A stretch of 64,000 nt of DNA, taken from the NCBI GenBank assembly GCA_024405735.1, contig JAKSOF010000008.1:42596-106595 (forward strand), given 5' to 3'. The number at the start of each line of letters is the position of its first letter. The first letter of the stretch is position 1. This document shows positions 1 through 7,750 of the stretch, one piece after another. The notes beneath the pieces are model-generated. The model saw nothing but the letters and a program-made list of their open reading frames with translations. It ran no database searches and was not told the DNA's origin. The position numbers and the translations under genes are program-made. The stretch is from Victivallaceae bacterium. Lineage in GTDB: Bacteria; Verrucomicrobiota; Lentisphaeria; Victivallales; Victivallaceae.

Positions 1-1
1 C

Positions 2-1189
2 TGCGTCATCTGCCGTTATCACGAAATCGCCACCAAAGGCAACAACCGCGCGATGTTTGAGCGCGTTTTTGTCGACAACATCCGCCATCAGCTGAAAACG
101 CTCCCCGATTTGCGCGTCGGACGGGTGCGCGGCCGCGTCTGGATCGACCACAAAAGCGGCGTTGATTTTTCCGACGCCGAGGAGCAGACGATCCGCGAAG
201 CGCTGGTGCGCGTCTGCGGACTGGCGAGTTTTTCCTTCGTCGTCCGTACCGCAGTCGACATCGACGCCGTCCGGAATGCCGCAGTCGCTCTTGCGCCCCG
301 GCTTTTTGCCGGAAAAAGCGCCGGAGCGACTTTCCGCATCCGCGCCCGCCGGAGCAACAAACGCTTCCCGATGCGTAGCCGCGACATCGAGATCGACCTC
401 GTCAGCCGCATCGCCGGAGTTCCCGGCATCGCCCCGTTTGAGATCGACCTTGACAACGCGGAAATCACGCTCGGCGTCGAGGTGCGCGACGAATTTGCGA
501 TCCTTTATGCCGAAAGCATCCCCGGTCCCGGCGGATTGCCGACGGGGAGCAATCCGCGTGTGCTGACGTTGCTTTCCGGCGGGATCGATTCGCCGGTCGC
601 CGCTTATTTGATGATGAAACGCGGTTCGCCGACGGATTACATCAGTTTTCACAGCGCCCCCTACACGCCGCCGGAAACGACCGACAAGGTGACGCGCATC
701 GCGAAGCATCTCAATCAGTTTCAGATATCGGGAAAACTTTATCTCGTCAATCTCGCCGAATTCCAGAAGCAGGTGCGCGATTGCTGTGAAGAGCGTTTCC
801 GCACCGTGCTCTACCGCCGTGCGATGATGCGCATCGCGGAAAAGGTCGCGCTCGCGCACAAATGCCGCGCACTGGCGACGGGGGAAGCGCTCGGTCAGGT
901 CGCCAGTCAGACGCTCGTTAATTTAGATGTGATCAACCGCGCGATCGACATGCTGATTTTGCGTCCGGTGATCGGCGAGGATAAGCTCGACACCATCGCC
1001 ACGGCGGAAAAGATCGGGACGATGACGCTTTCCGCGCCGCAGGTGCCCGACAGCTGTACCGTTTTCGCTCCGGCAAGTCCGGCGACGGCGGCTCCGTTGA
1101 AGCAGATCGAGATCCAGGAGTCGCGCATTCCCGGCTACGGAGAATTGATCGACAAAATCGTTTCCGAAGTCGAAACGGTCGAAGTGTAG
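2..1189 (+). CDS. thiI: tRNA 4-thiouridine synthase ThiI, 5'-truncated by window edge
   Basis: ThiI transfers sulfur to U8 of tRNA and, in many bacteria, to the thiazole precursor of thiamine. The reading frame is open from base 2, and the residues before the first ATG at 53 (CVICRYHEIATKGNNR) match the usual ThiI N-terminus, so the gene starts upstream of the window and the ATG at 53 is internal. An N-terminal ferredoxin-like/THUMP region is followed by the PP-loop motif SGGIDSPVA (about nt 566-600) that binds ATP. The protein stops soon after the ATPase domain, so it lacks the C-terminal rhodanese domain of E. coli ThiI and resembles the shorter Bacillus type, which takes sulfur from a partner desulfurase. 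It converges with the kinase gene with only four bases between. Confidence 0.93.
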   Translation, partial: CVICRYHEIATKGNNRAMFERVFVDNIRHQLKTLPDLRVGRVRGRVWIDHKSGVDFSDAEEQTIREALVRVCGLASFSFVVRTAVDIDAVRNAAVALAPRLFAGKSAGATFRIRARRSNKRFPMRSRDIEIDLVSRIAGVPGIAPFEIDLDNAEITLGVEVRDEFAILYAESIPGPGGLPTGSNPRVLTLLSGGIDSPVAAYLMMKRGSPTDYISFHSAPYTPPETTDKVTRIAKHLNQFQISGKLYLVNLAEFQKQVRDCCEERFRTVLYRRAMMRIAEKVALAHKCRALATGEALGQVASQTLVNLDVINRAIDMLILRPVIGEDKLDTIATAEKIGTMTLSAPQVPDSCTVFAPASPATAAPLKQIEIQESRIPGYGELIDKIVSEVETVEV

Positions 1190-1193
1190 ATTT

Positions 1194-3329
1194 TTACGGT
1201 TTCGCGTCGGGGAGACGTTCGAGGTCGATGACTTCGGCGTAAAGCCACTTCATCTTGCGCACCGGAAAAAAGAGGAAAAGTTTTTTTCTGCCGCGGACCG
1301 TGCCGGTCGTGTCGCCGAAACCTTTTTTCATCGCCGCAAGATAGAGCGCGCGGTATTCGGTTGACTTGACGTTGATCAGGGGATCGGCGTCCAATTCCCG
1401 GATGGGATTCCCGTCGCGGTCGGCGGAAACCAGGATATTGCCGTCGGCATCAAGAAGAAGTCGCGCCTCGACCGACGTCGCGTCGGCGCCGTACTGCGCC
1501 ATGATCTCGCGGAAACGCTCGAGGACGACGTCGAGCGCGCAGACGCCGAGCAGACGCTCTCCTTTACGGCACGCCTGCGTACAAGTCATCATCCGCTTTT
1601 TGACTTGCAATCCGAGGTAGGGTTTTCCCCAATGGAGCTGATCGTCGGCAAAGGCTTTGCCCGCGATGAACCAGTTGCGGTCGCGCGGATCGTAGTCTCC
1701 GGGCAATGCGTCGCTTCCCGGATATTGGAGCAGAAATCCCGCTTCCGAGGCGATGTAGAACCAGAGCATCATATTGCCGTCGCGGAGCATTTCCTCCTTG
1801 AGGAGCGGCAGACTTTTCTTTTCATCGGGGCGCGTGGAGCCGGTTTCGAGGAAACGCGGCACGATTTTTTCCATTGCCGGAGCAAGTTGGGCGATCTCTT
1901 TTTTGGCGCGCTTTTCATCGACGTTTTTCGCCGCCATACGCAACGCGGCGCGGTCGATTTGGAGCCAATGCCCGTAATAGGATGAAAAATGAACGCCCGG
2001 ATCGCGATGCGCGGCTTCGTCTGAAATAAATTCGGCGGGCTTCGGCGCATCGGCGGGGGGCGGAAAATCCATTCTCGCCGCCGCTTCGGCGGAAAATTCC
2101 CGCATCAAAGATTCCAGAGCGCCGAATTTCTTTTCGATCTGATAGGCGGCTCTTGCGGTCTTTGCCGAAAGTTGTGTCAGCGCATTTTCGTATTGACGCC
2201 GGGCGATCTCGTCGTTGCGCTGACGGTAGAAATTCCACGCCGCATTGCCGAGAAAGGCGAATAAGATCAGCGCGACGACCGCCGCCGTGATATTGTGATG
2301 TTTTATCATTGCGCGGCTGATTTTGCCGAAAAAGCGGTCGGGGAGGGCTGTGGTTTCCTCTCCGGCGAGGAATTTGCGCAGATCGCCGCTCAATTCCCCG
2401 ACCGTCTGATAACGTTCCGTTTTGTCAAACGCCATCGCCTTTTTGACGATCGCGGCAAGTTCGCGGGAAACGCCGATGCCGAAAGCGTGACAAAAAGAAT
2501 TGCTCCGGCAATTGGCGACTTGAGAGATCAATTCCTCCGGGGTCGTGCCGGAAAAAGCGGATTTGAGAAAGACGATGTCAAATAAAATCACGCCGAGGGC
2601 AAAAATATCCGCACGCTGATCGCTTGCTTCTTTTGCCAGGACTTCCGGCGCCATATAAGGGGGCGTTCCCAATGTGTTGGGCGGTGCGCCGGGATCGGTG
2701 CCGCGGATCGGTGCGGCGATGCCCCAGTCGATCAGGTAGACTTCGCGGTATTCCCCGATGATGATGTTGCCGGGTTTGAGGTCGCGGTGCATCAGATTGC
2801 GGTGATGGACGTAACTCAAGGCATCGCAGACGCGCAAAAAGAGTTCGAGCCGGTCGCGGAGCGCCGAATTTTCATCGTATTTCGCGATGCCGTTTTCGCG
2901 GTAGCGGCGGCAGGTTTCGTCGAGGTGGTCGGAGAGCGTCACGCCCCGGAGTATTTTCATTGCAAGGTGAAGCCCGTTTTTTTCATCGCCCGTCAGGGAA
3001 TAGATCGGGACGATCGCGGGGTGCTCCAGTTGCGCGGTGATTTTCGCTTCCGCGAGAAAACTTTTCCGCGCCCGTTCGTCGCCGAGCAATTCGGCGCGGA
3101 GCGACTTGACGGCGACGACGCGGTCAAGTGATTTGTCCTTGGCGCGAAAGACGATGCCCTGTCCGCCCTCGCCCAGAATGTCCCCGTTTTCATAGAGCAA
3201 CTCTTTATCAGGCAGTTGCGGATGCAGTTCCGCCGTGTCCAAGCGGATGTCGCCGGGCAAAAAATCCTTTTTTTTCTCCGGGCGGGATATTTTTTGCGTC
3301 TTGTCGGAAAAATTTTCGGACATCATCAT
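1194..3329 (-). CDS. Membrane Ser/Thr protein kinase with extracytoplasmic Cache-like sensor
   Basis: This 711-residue protein looks like a transmembrane sensor kinase. Visible kinase elements are the glycine loop GEGGQG (about 54-59), the ATP lysine in VAVK (75), HRDLKPGN (181-188), DWG in place of DFG (201-203) and GTPPYMAPEV (221-230). A hydrophobic segment at about 348-367 is the only clear membrane helix. The 340 residues after it resemble a double Cache domain (the stretch with YDPRDRNWF and WGKPYLGLQ is typical), which should lie outside the cytoplasmic membrane and bind a small ligand. Three consecutive ATGs (3329, 3326, 3323) follow an AGAGG ribosome site; the second or third has better spacing. 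The ligand and the phosphorylation targets are unknown. The kinase call is firm and the Cache assignment good. Confidence 0.9.
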   Translation of the reverse strand: MMMSENFSDKTQKISRPEKKKDFLPGDIRLDTAELHPQLPDKELLYENGDILGEGGQGIVFRAKDKSLDRVVAVKSLRAELLGDERARKSFLAEAKITAQLEHPAIVPIYSLTGDEKNGLHLAMKILRGVTLSDHLDETCRRYRENGIAKYDENSALRDRLELFLRVCDALSYVHHRNLMHRDLKPGNIIIGEYREVYLIDWGIAAPIRGTDPGAPPNTLGTPPYMAPEVLAKEASDQRADIFALGVILFDIVFLKSAFSGTTPEELISQVANCRSNSFCHAFGIGVSRELAAIVKKAMAFDKTERYQTVGELSGDLRKFLAGEETTALPDRFFGKISRAMIKHHNITAAVVALILFAFLGNAAWNFYRQRNDEIARRQYENALTQLSAKTARAAYQIEKKFGALESLMREFSAEAAARMDFPPPADAPKPAEFISDEAAHRDPGVHFSSYYGHWLQIDRAALRMAAKNVDEKRAKKEIAQLAPAMEKIVPRFLETGSTRPDEKKSLPLLKEEMLRDGNMMLWFYIASEAGFLLQYPGSDALPGDYDPRDRNWFIAGKAFADDQLHWGKPYLGLQVKKRMMTCTQACRKGERLLGVCALDVVLERFREIMAQYGADATSVEARLLLDADGNILVSADRDGNPIRELDADPLINVKSTEYRALYLAAMKKGFGDTTGTVRGRKKLFLFFPVRKMKWLYAEVIDLERLPDAKP

Positions 3330-3363
3330 AAACCTCTTTGCCGCAAAATGCGTTCACTCCATT

Positions 3364-3392
3364 AACATAAGTCCGCGACAGGCAAAATACAA
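3364..3392 (-). promoter_or_regulatory. Promoter of the Ser/Thr kinase gene
   Basis: On the minus strand TTGTAT (3387-3392) and TATGTT (3364-3369) are separated by 17 bp, about 35 bp before the kinase start codons. Assigned by motif only. Confidence 0.4.
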
Positions 3393-3412
3393 ACGGTTTT
3401 TCCGGAAAGAAC

Positions 3413-3440
3413 TTGCATTGACGGGAAACGGCATTATATT
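3413..3440 (+). promoter_or_regulatory. Promoter of the secreted protein gene at 3477
   Basis: TTGCAT (3413-3418), a 16-bp spacer and TATATT (3435-3440) give a predicted start near 3447, about 30 nt before the ATG. The same -35/-10 pair recurs elsewhere in the window. Confidence 0.5.
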
Positions 3441-3476
3441 TTTGAAACGTAAAAATGAATTTTTCAAAGGGAAAAT

Positions 3477-4433
3477 ATGAAAAAACGGTTGCGCTCCGTA
3501 CTCGCGTTGCTTGCTGTGTTGTGGATGTTTTTTCCGCTTCACGCCTCCGGTCTGCCCGGCTATGCCCCCAAAAACACCGGGATCATCGTTTTCGCCGATC
3601 TGAAGCGAATCTCCGACAGCCGTCTGGTGCGGAAAATTTTTTCGAAAAATCCCGAGTTGCGGGAAATACGGAACGGGATCGATCAGGAAATCAGAGAGCA
3701 ATTCAATGCGGAACCGGAGGAGTTGTTTGATTCCGAGGTCTGTGCCTTTATTGATGTGATCGCTCCCGACGATATCGGTTGTCAGATATTTTTTGTCAAT
3801 CATCCCGGTCGCGCGAAAAAGATTTTCGACTTCGCCGCCGCCGCCGGCCGCAACTCCGGCAATCCGGCTTTTTTCGTTGGGAAAACGGGAGATGTGCCGT
3901 TTGTCCGCAACGAAAAATGGATCTTGTTGCAGACCGATCCCCGGACGCTTCAATTTTCCTTTTCCGGCAACGATCCCGCGCGCTTTGTGCCGTTGACAAA
4001 AACCGCCTCTTTGCTTGCCGGAGAGATCGATACCGGCGCTTTGCTGGGGATCGCCGTCGATCTGGCAAAAGTCCCCGTGCCGGATGATCTGCAACAGGAT
4101 GAAAATTTCAAGGAGATGCTCCGCGGTCTTGTCAAAGTGACGTTTCATTTTACGGAAAAAGACGATACGCTTGTCTTTCGCACCGTTGCCGTTTACCGCG
4201 ACGAAAAAAGCGCGGCAAAAGCCAAAGCCGCCGCCGACCGCCTGAATGAGGCGGTTCAAAAGACGCTTTCAGGATCTGCCGGAGAAAATGATCGCCTGCC
4301 GTCGCAGTTGCAGAAACTTACCGTAAGCGACACGATGACGCTCGACGGTGTCCGCCTGACCGGGACTTCCGTGATCGACCGCGATCTCGCGATCGGATTT
4401 ATCCGCGCGTTATTCGTTAAAAAAGCGGAATAA
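3477..4433 (+). CDS. Secreted protein of unknown function (family shared with 32790-33701)
   Basis: The protein has 318 residues. Its first 25 form a classical signal peptide (MKKRLRSVLALLAVLW, then a small-residue cleavage region near HASG), so it is exported. I recognise no catalytic motif. After the signal comes a stretch reading as 'Pro..Asn-Thr-Gly-Ile-Ile-Val-Phe-Ala-Asp-Leu-Lys', and the middle part holds PAFFVGKTGD. Both have counterparts at the same relative positions in the secreted protein encoded at 32790-33701, so the two are probably distant paralogues. It has its own promoter and a ribosome site (AAAGGG) before the ATG. It stands alone between the divergent kinase and rex. The function is unknown. 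Confidence 0.8.
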   Translation: MKKRLRSVLALLAVLWMFFPLHASGLPGYAPKNTGIIVFADLKRISDSRLVRKIFSKNPELREIRNGIDQEIREQFNAEPEELFDSEVCAFIDVIAPDDIGCQIFFVNHPGRAKKIFDFAAAAGRNSGNPAFFVGKTGDVPFVRNEKWILLQTDPRTLQFSFSGNDPARFVPLTKTASLLAGEIDTGALLGIAVDLAKVPVPDDLQQDENFKEMLRGLVKVTFHFTEKDDTLVFRTVAVYRDEKSAAKAKAAADRLNEAVQKTLSGSAGENDRLPSQLQKLTVSDTMTLDGVRLTGTSVIDRDLAIGFIRALFVKKAE

Positions 4434-4505
4434 AAAAGCATTTTCACGTTTCCTGCCGGAGGAAGACGGTCTTAAGACTTAAAAAAGATATTTTTTTATT
4501 ATTTC

Positions 4506-4545
4506 GGCATTGAAAAGATGCCGTTTCTGTGGTATTTTATAATAC
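4506..4545 (+). promoter_or_regulatory. rex promoter region with two inverted repeats
   Basis: A TATAAT box (4538-4543) lies inside the palindrome GTATT-TTAT-AATAC (4532-4545). A second inverted repeat, GGCAT-N7-ATGCC, sits at 4506-4522. No good -35 at 17 bp is visible (TTGAAA at 4510 is 22 bp away). The palindrome over the -10 is where an autorepressor would bind, but neither repeat matches the known Rex operator consensus. Confidence 0.35.
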
Positions 4546-4570
4546 TTGCAATATCGATAGAGGACTTTTT

Positions 4571-5254
4571 ATGCAACGGGACAAGATTTTGAATACGCCG
4601 ACCATCCGCCGGATGCCGACGTATCTTCACAAATTGCTGAAGATGCAGTTGGAAGGCAAGACCCGTGTCTCCTCGACCGAACTTGCCGAATATATGAATA
4701 TCGAGCTGATCGTCGTCCGCAAGGACATCGCGCTCACCGGAATTTCCGGACAGCGCCGCGTCGGCTACGAGATCGACGAATTGATCCGCTACATCAAAGC
4801 CTATCTCGGCTGGGAAAACACCATCTATGCGACGCTGATCGGGGCGGGCAGTCTCGGCAGTGCGCTTTTGGGCTACGACGATTTCCGCCACTACGGCTTG
4901 GAGATCGATACGGTTTTCGACCGCGACCCCGCAAAGATCGGGCACGAGATCCGCGGCCGCGAAGTCTTTGATATTGAAAGTCTTGAAACGCGTCTGGCGA
5001 CCAAGGTCCCCGAAATCGCGATCCTCTGCGTCTCCAATCCGGCGGCGCAACAGATCGCCGACCGTCTGGTGAAACTCGGGGTGCGCTACATCTGGAATTT
5101 CGCCAACGTCGCATTGCAGGTGCCCGACGGCGTGATCGTCCAGCGCGAAGTGATCGCGGGCGGACTTGCGATGCTGACGGTGCGCATCAAAAATGAACGG
5201 ATGAAGTCGGAAACTTCCGGATTGAGCAAATTTTTCCGGAAGCTGAAAAAATAG
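4571..5254 (+). CDS. rex: Redox-sensing transcriptional repressor Rex
   Basis: Rex binds DNA when NADH is low and releases it when NADH/NAD+ rises, so it controls fermentative and hydrogen genes. The 227 residues contain the N-terminal winged-helix region (RMPTYLHKLL, then VSSTELAEYMNI and VRKDI) and the NAD-binding Rossmann domain with GAGSLGSALLGY (about 95-106), followed by the Rex-typical VFDRDPAKIG and IWNFANVALQVP. I start it at the ATG at 4571, which has AGAGGA six bases upstream; an in-frame ATG at 4529 has no ribosome site. It lies 40 bp before the hydrogenase genes in the same direction, which suggests that it regulates them and possibly itself. Confidence 0.95.
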   Translation: MQRDKILNTPTIRRMPTYLHKLLKMQLEGKTRVSSTELAEYMNIELIVVRKDIALTGISGQRRVGYEIDELIRYIKAYLGWENTIYATLIGAGSLGSALLGYDDFRHYGLEIDTVFDRDPAKIGHEIRGREVFDIESLETRLATKVPEIAILCVSNPAAQQIADRLVKLGVRYIWNFANVALQVPDGVIVQREVIAGGLAMLTVRIKNERMKSETSGLSKFFRKLKK

Positions 5255-5294
5255 ATTTTCCCATTAACCCTTTTATATAAGGTAAACAAAAAGT

Positions 5295-5810
5295 ATGTGT
5301 TGCAAAAAATTGTCGGAAGCGGCGGCGGCCAAATTCGCCGAACTTGACGCTTTCATCGACGGTCTCGGCATCGACCGCGATGATCCGCGTCGGCGCGGCC
5401 GTCTGATCCAGGTGCTGCATCGGGCGCAGGCGATTTTCGGTTACCTGCCGCGTGAAGTCCAGCTCCACGTCGCCGGGAAACTCTTTCTGCCCGAGGCCGC
5501 AGTTTCGGGCGTCGTGAGTTTCTACAACTACTTCACCACCGAACCCAAGGGCAAGTACTGCATCGACGTCTGCCTCGGCACCGCCTGCTACGTCAAGGGC
5601 TCGGAAAAGGTCTTGTCCGAGATCGAACGCGTCCTCGGCATCAAGGCGGACACCAAGCCGACCGACGACGGGCTTTTTTCGATCAACGCGTTGCGTTGCG
5701 TCGGCGCCTGCGGTCTCGCTCCGGTGATGATCGTCAACGGCAAGGTCTACGGCAAAGTCACCCCCGCGAAAGCGGTCGAAATCGTCAACGAATACAAGAA
5801 GCTGGGCTGA
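5295..5810 (+). CDS. hydC: NADH-linked [FeFe]-hydrogenase, NuoE-like subunit HydC
   Basis: This 171-residue thioredoxin-fold [2Fe-2S] subunit is of the NuoE/HndA type. The four cluster cysteines lie in CLGTACYVKG and LRCVGACGLAP, with the family signature VVSFYNYF before them. It carries electrons between the flavin subunit encoded next and the hydrogenase core. It is the first gene of hydC-hydB-hydA: three bases separate its stop from hydB, and five separate hydB from hydA, so the three are co-transcribed. The Shine-Dalgarno is weak (AAGG about 13 nt upstream). rex lies directly upstream, so NADH-responsive control is likely. Confidence 0.93.
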   Translation: MCCKKLSEAAAAKFAELDAFIDGLGIDRDDPRRRGRLIQVLHRAQAIFGYLPREVQLHVAGKLFLPEAAVSGVVSFYNYFTTEPKGKYCIDVCLGTACYVKGSEKVLSEIERVLGIKADTKPTDDGLFSINALRCVGACGLAPVMIVNGKVYGKVTPAKAVEIVNEYKKLG

Positions 5811-5813
5811 AAT

Positions 5814-7745
5814 ATGGATAAGATCAATTCGCAGGAAGCGTTGCTCGCCGCCTATGCCGCGTGCAAGGGCAGTCTGGCGCTCCGCTGCATCGACAAGCAC
5901 GACATCAACTCCCCCAAAAAGGAGATCCTCTGCTGCGGCGGTACCGGTTGTCACGCCTCCAATTCCAAGGAGCTGATGGATAATCTCCGCAAGGCGATCA
6001 AAGAGCACGGTCTGGACAACGACGTCAAAGTCATTCAGACCGGATGTTTCGGTTTCTGCGCGCAGGGACCGATCGTCAAAGTGATGCCCGACAATGTTTT
6101 CTACGTTCAGGTGACGCCGGAGGACGCCGCCGAGATCGTCGAAAAGCACATCGTGGGCAAACAGCTCGTCGAGCGGCTCCTTTTCGTCGAGCCGATGCTC
6201 AAGGAACGCATCCACGACTACGCCAAGATGAGTTTTTACGCCAAGCAGGAACGCATCGCGTTGCGCAACTGCGGTCTGCTCGACCCCGAAAACATCAGCG
6301 AATACATCGCCAACGAGGGTTATCAGGCGCTCGCCAAGTGCCTCTTTCAGATGAAGCCCGCCGAGGTCGTTCAGGAAGTGCTCAATTCCGGCATCTGCGG
6401 CCGCGGCGGCGCCGGTTTCCCGACCGGGATGAAGTGGAAGATCGCCGCCGGAGTCCAGGCGGATGAAAAGTACATCGTCTGCAACGCCGACGAGGGCGAC
6501 CCCGGCGCCTTTATGGACCGCTCCATTATGGAGGGCGACCCCAACAGCATCATCGAAGCGATGGCGATCGGCGCCTACGCGATCGGCGCCCAGCACGGAC
6601 TGGTCTACATCCGCGCCGAGTATCCGCTCGCCGTTTCCCGCTTGCAGATCGCGATCGACGAAGCCCGCAAATGCGGTTTGCTCGGCGATCACATCATGGG
6701 GACGGATTTCTCCTTTGACATCAGCATCAAACTCGGCGCGGGCGCATTCGTCTGCGGCGAGGAAACCGCGTTGATCCACTCGATGGAGGGTCTCCGCGGC
6801 GAACCCACCACCAAACCGCCTTTCCCCGCGAATATCGGCGGCGGTTACTGGGGATGCTCGACCAACGTCAACAACGTCGAAACTTACGCTTCGATCCCCG
6901 TCATCATCCGCAAGGGCGCGGCGTGGTACAGCAAGATCGGCAACTGGCAGCCCGAACTGGATGAAAACGGCAACTTCAAGCGCACGATTTCCGGCAACGC
7001 CGGCACCAAGGTTTTCGCGCTCGCCGGACAGATCAACAACGTCGGGCTTGTCGAAGTTCCGATGGGGACGACGCTCCGCGAGATCATCTACGAGATCGGC
7101 GGCGGCATTTCCGGCGGCCACGAATTCAAAGCCGTCCAGACCGGCGGTCCTTCCGGCGGCTGTATCACCAAGGAAAACCTCGATACCCCGATCGATTACG
7201 GCAATTTGTCCAAAATCGGTTCGATGATGGGTTCCGGCGGTATGATCGTGCTTTCCGACAAGGACTGCATGCCCGCGATGGCGAAATTCTACCTCGGTTT
7301 CACCAAGGATGAGTCCTGCGGCAAATGCACGCCCTGCCGTATCGGCACCCGCCGGATGCTCGAAATGCTCGAAAAGATCTGCGACGGCAACGGCGATGAA
7401 AAGATGCTCGACGATCTGGAAAGACTCGCGAAAACGATCGCCGACACCGCGCTCTGCGGTCTCGGTCAGACCGCGCCGAACCCGATCCTCAGCACCTTGC
7501 GTTACTTCAAGGACGAGTACATCGCCCACGTCCGCGACAAGAAGTGCCCCGCGGGCACCTGCCGCAAACTTTTCACGCTGACGATCACCGACGGCTGCAT
7601 CGGATGCACCAAGTGCAAACGCAACTGCCCCGTCGGCGCGATCACCGGGGAACTCAAACAAAAGCACGTGATCGATCAGACGAAGTGCATCAAGTGCGGC
7701 GCCTGCATTGATGGATGCCCGAAGAAAGCTATTGTCAAGGATTAA
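5814..7745 (+). CDS. hydB: NADH-linked [FeFe]-hydrogenase, NuoF-like flavoprotein subunit HydB
   Basis: This 643-residue subunit oxidises or reduces NAD(H) through FMN. Three parts are visible. An N-terminal thioredoxin-like [2Fe-2S] domain has cysteines in CCGGTGCHAS and TGCFGFCAQG. The NuoF core carries GRGGAGFPTG and NADEGDPGAFMDR for NADH/FMN binding and ESCGKCTPCRIGT for a [4Fe-4S] cluster. The C-terminal ferredoxin domain has two cysteine motifs (CIGCTKCKRNC and CIKCGACIDGC). This architecture is that of electron-bifurcating HydB, in which an HndB-like domain is fused to the front. Bifurcation with ferredoxin is plausible from the family but cannot be proved from sequence. Confidence 0.95.
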   Translation: MDKINSQEALLAAYAACKGSLALRCIDKHDINSPKKEILCCGGTGCHASNSKELMDNLRKAIKEHGLDNDVKVIQTGCFGFCAQGPIVKVMPDNVFYVQVTPEDAAEIVEKHIVGKQLVERLLFVEPMLKERIHDYAKMSFYAKQERIALRNCGLLDPENISEYIANEGYQALAKCLFQMKPAEVVQEVLNSGICGRGGAGFPTGMKWKIAAGVQADEKYIVCNADEGDPGAFMDRSIMEGDPNSIIEAMAIGAYAIGAQHGLVYIRAEYPLAVSRLQIAIDEARKCGLLGDHIMGTDFSFDISIKLGAGAFVCGEETALIHSMEGLRGEPTTKPPFPANIGGGYWGCSTNVNNVETYASIPVIIRKGAAWYSKIGNWQPELDENGNFKRTISGNAGTKVFALAGQINNVGLVEVPMGTTLREIIYEIGGGISGGHEFKAVQTGGPSGGCITKENLDTPIDYGNLSKIGSMMGSGGMIVLSDKDCMPAMAKFYLGFTKDESCGKCTPCRIGTRRMLEMLEKICDGNGDEKMLDDLERLAKTIADTALCGLGQTAPNPILSTLRYFKDEYIAHVRDKKCPAGTCRKLFTLTITDGCIGCTKCKRNCPVGAITGELKQKHVIDQTKCIKCGACIDGCPKKAIVKD

Positions 7746-7750
7746 GACAA

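Noticed and set aside
53..1189. Taking the ATG at 53 as the start of thiI
   Set aside because: The upstream in-frame residues from base 2 match the conserved ThiI N-terminus, so the true start lies before the window.
4471..4500. Terminator after the secreted protein gene at 3477
   Set aside because: GTCTTAAGAC is a palindrome without a real loop and the following T-run is offset, so it does not form a convincing terminator.
5187..7667. Long antisense frame across hydB/hydC, and similar ones opposite nrdD (18853-21180), dnaK (23476-25365), groESL (25344-27671), rpsA (40270-41868) and tsaD (58250-59938)
   Set aside because: All lie opposite well-identified genes and have low-complexity composition typical of shadow frames in biased GC-rich genes.
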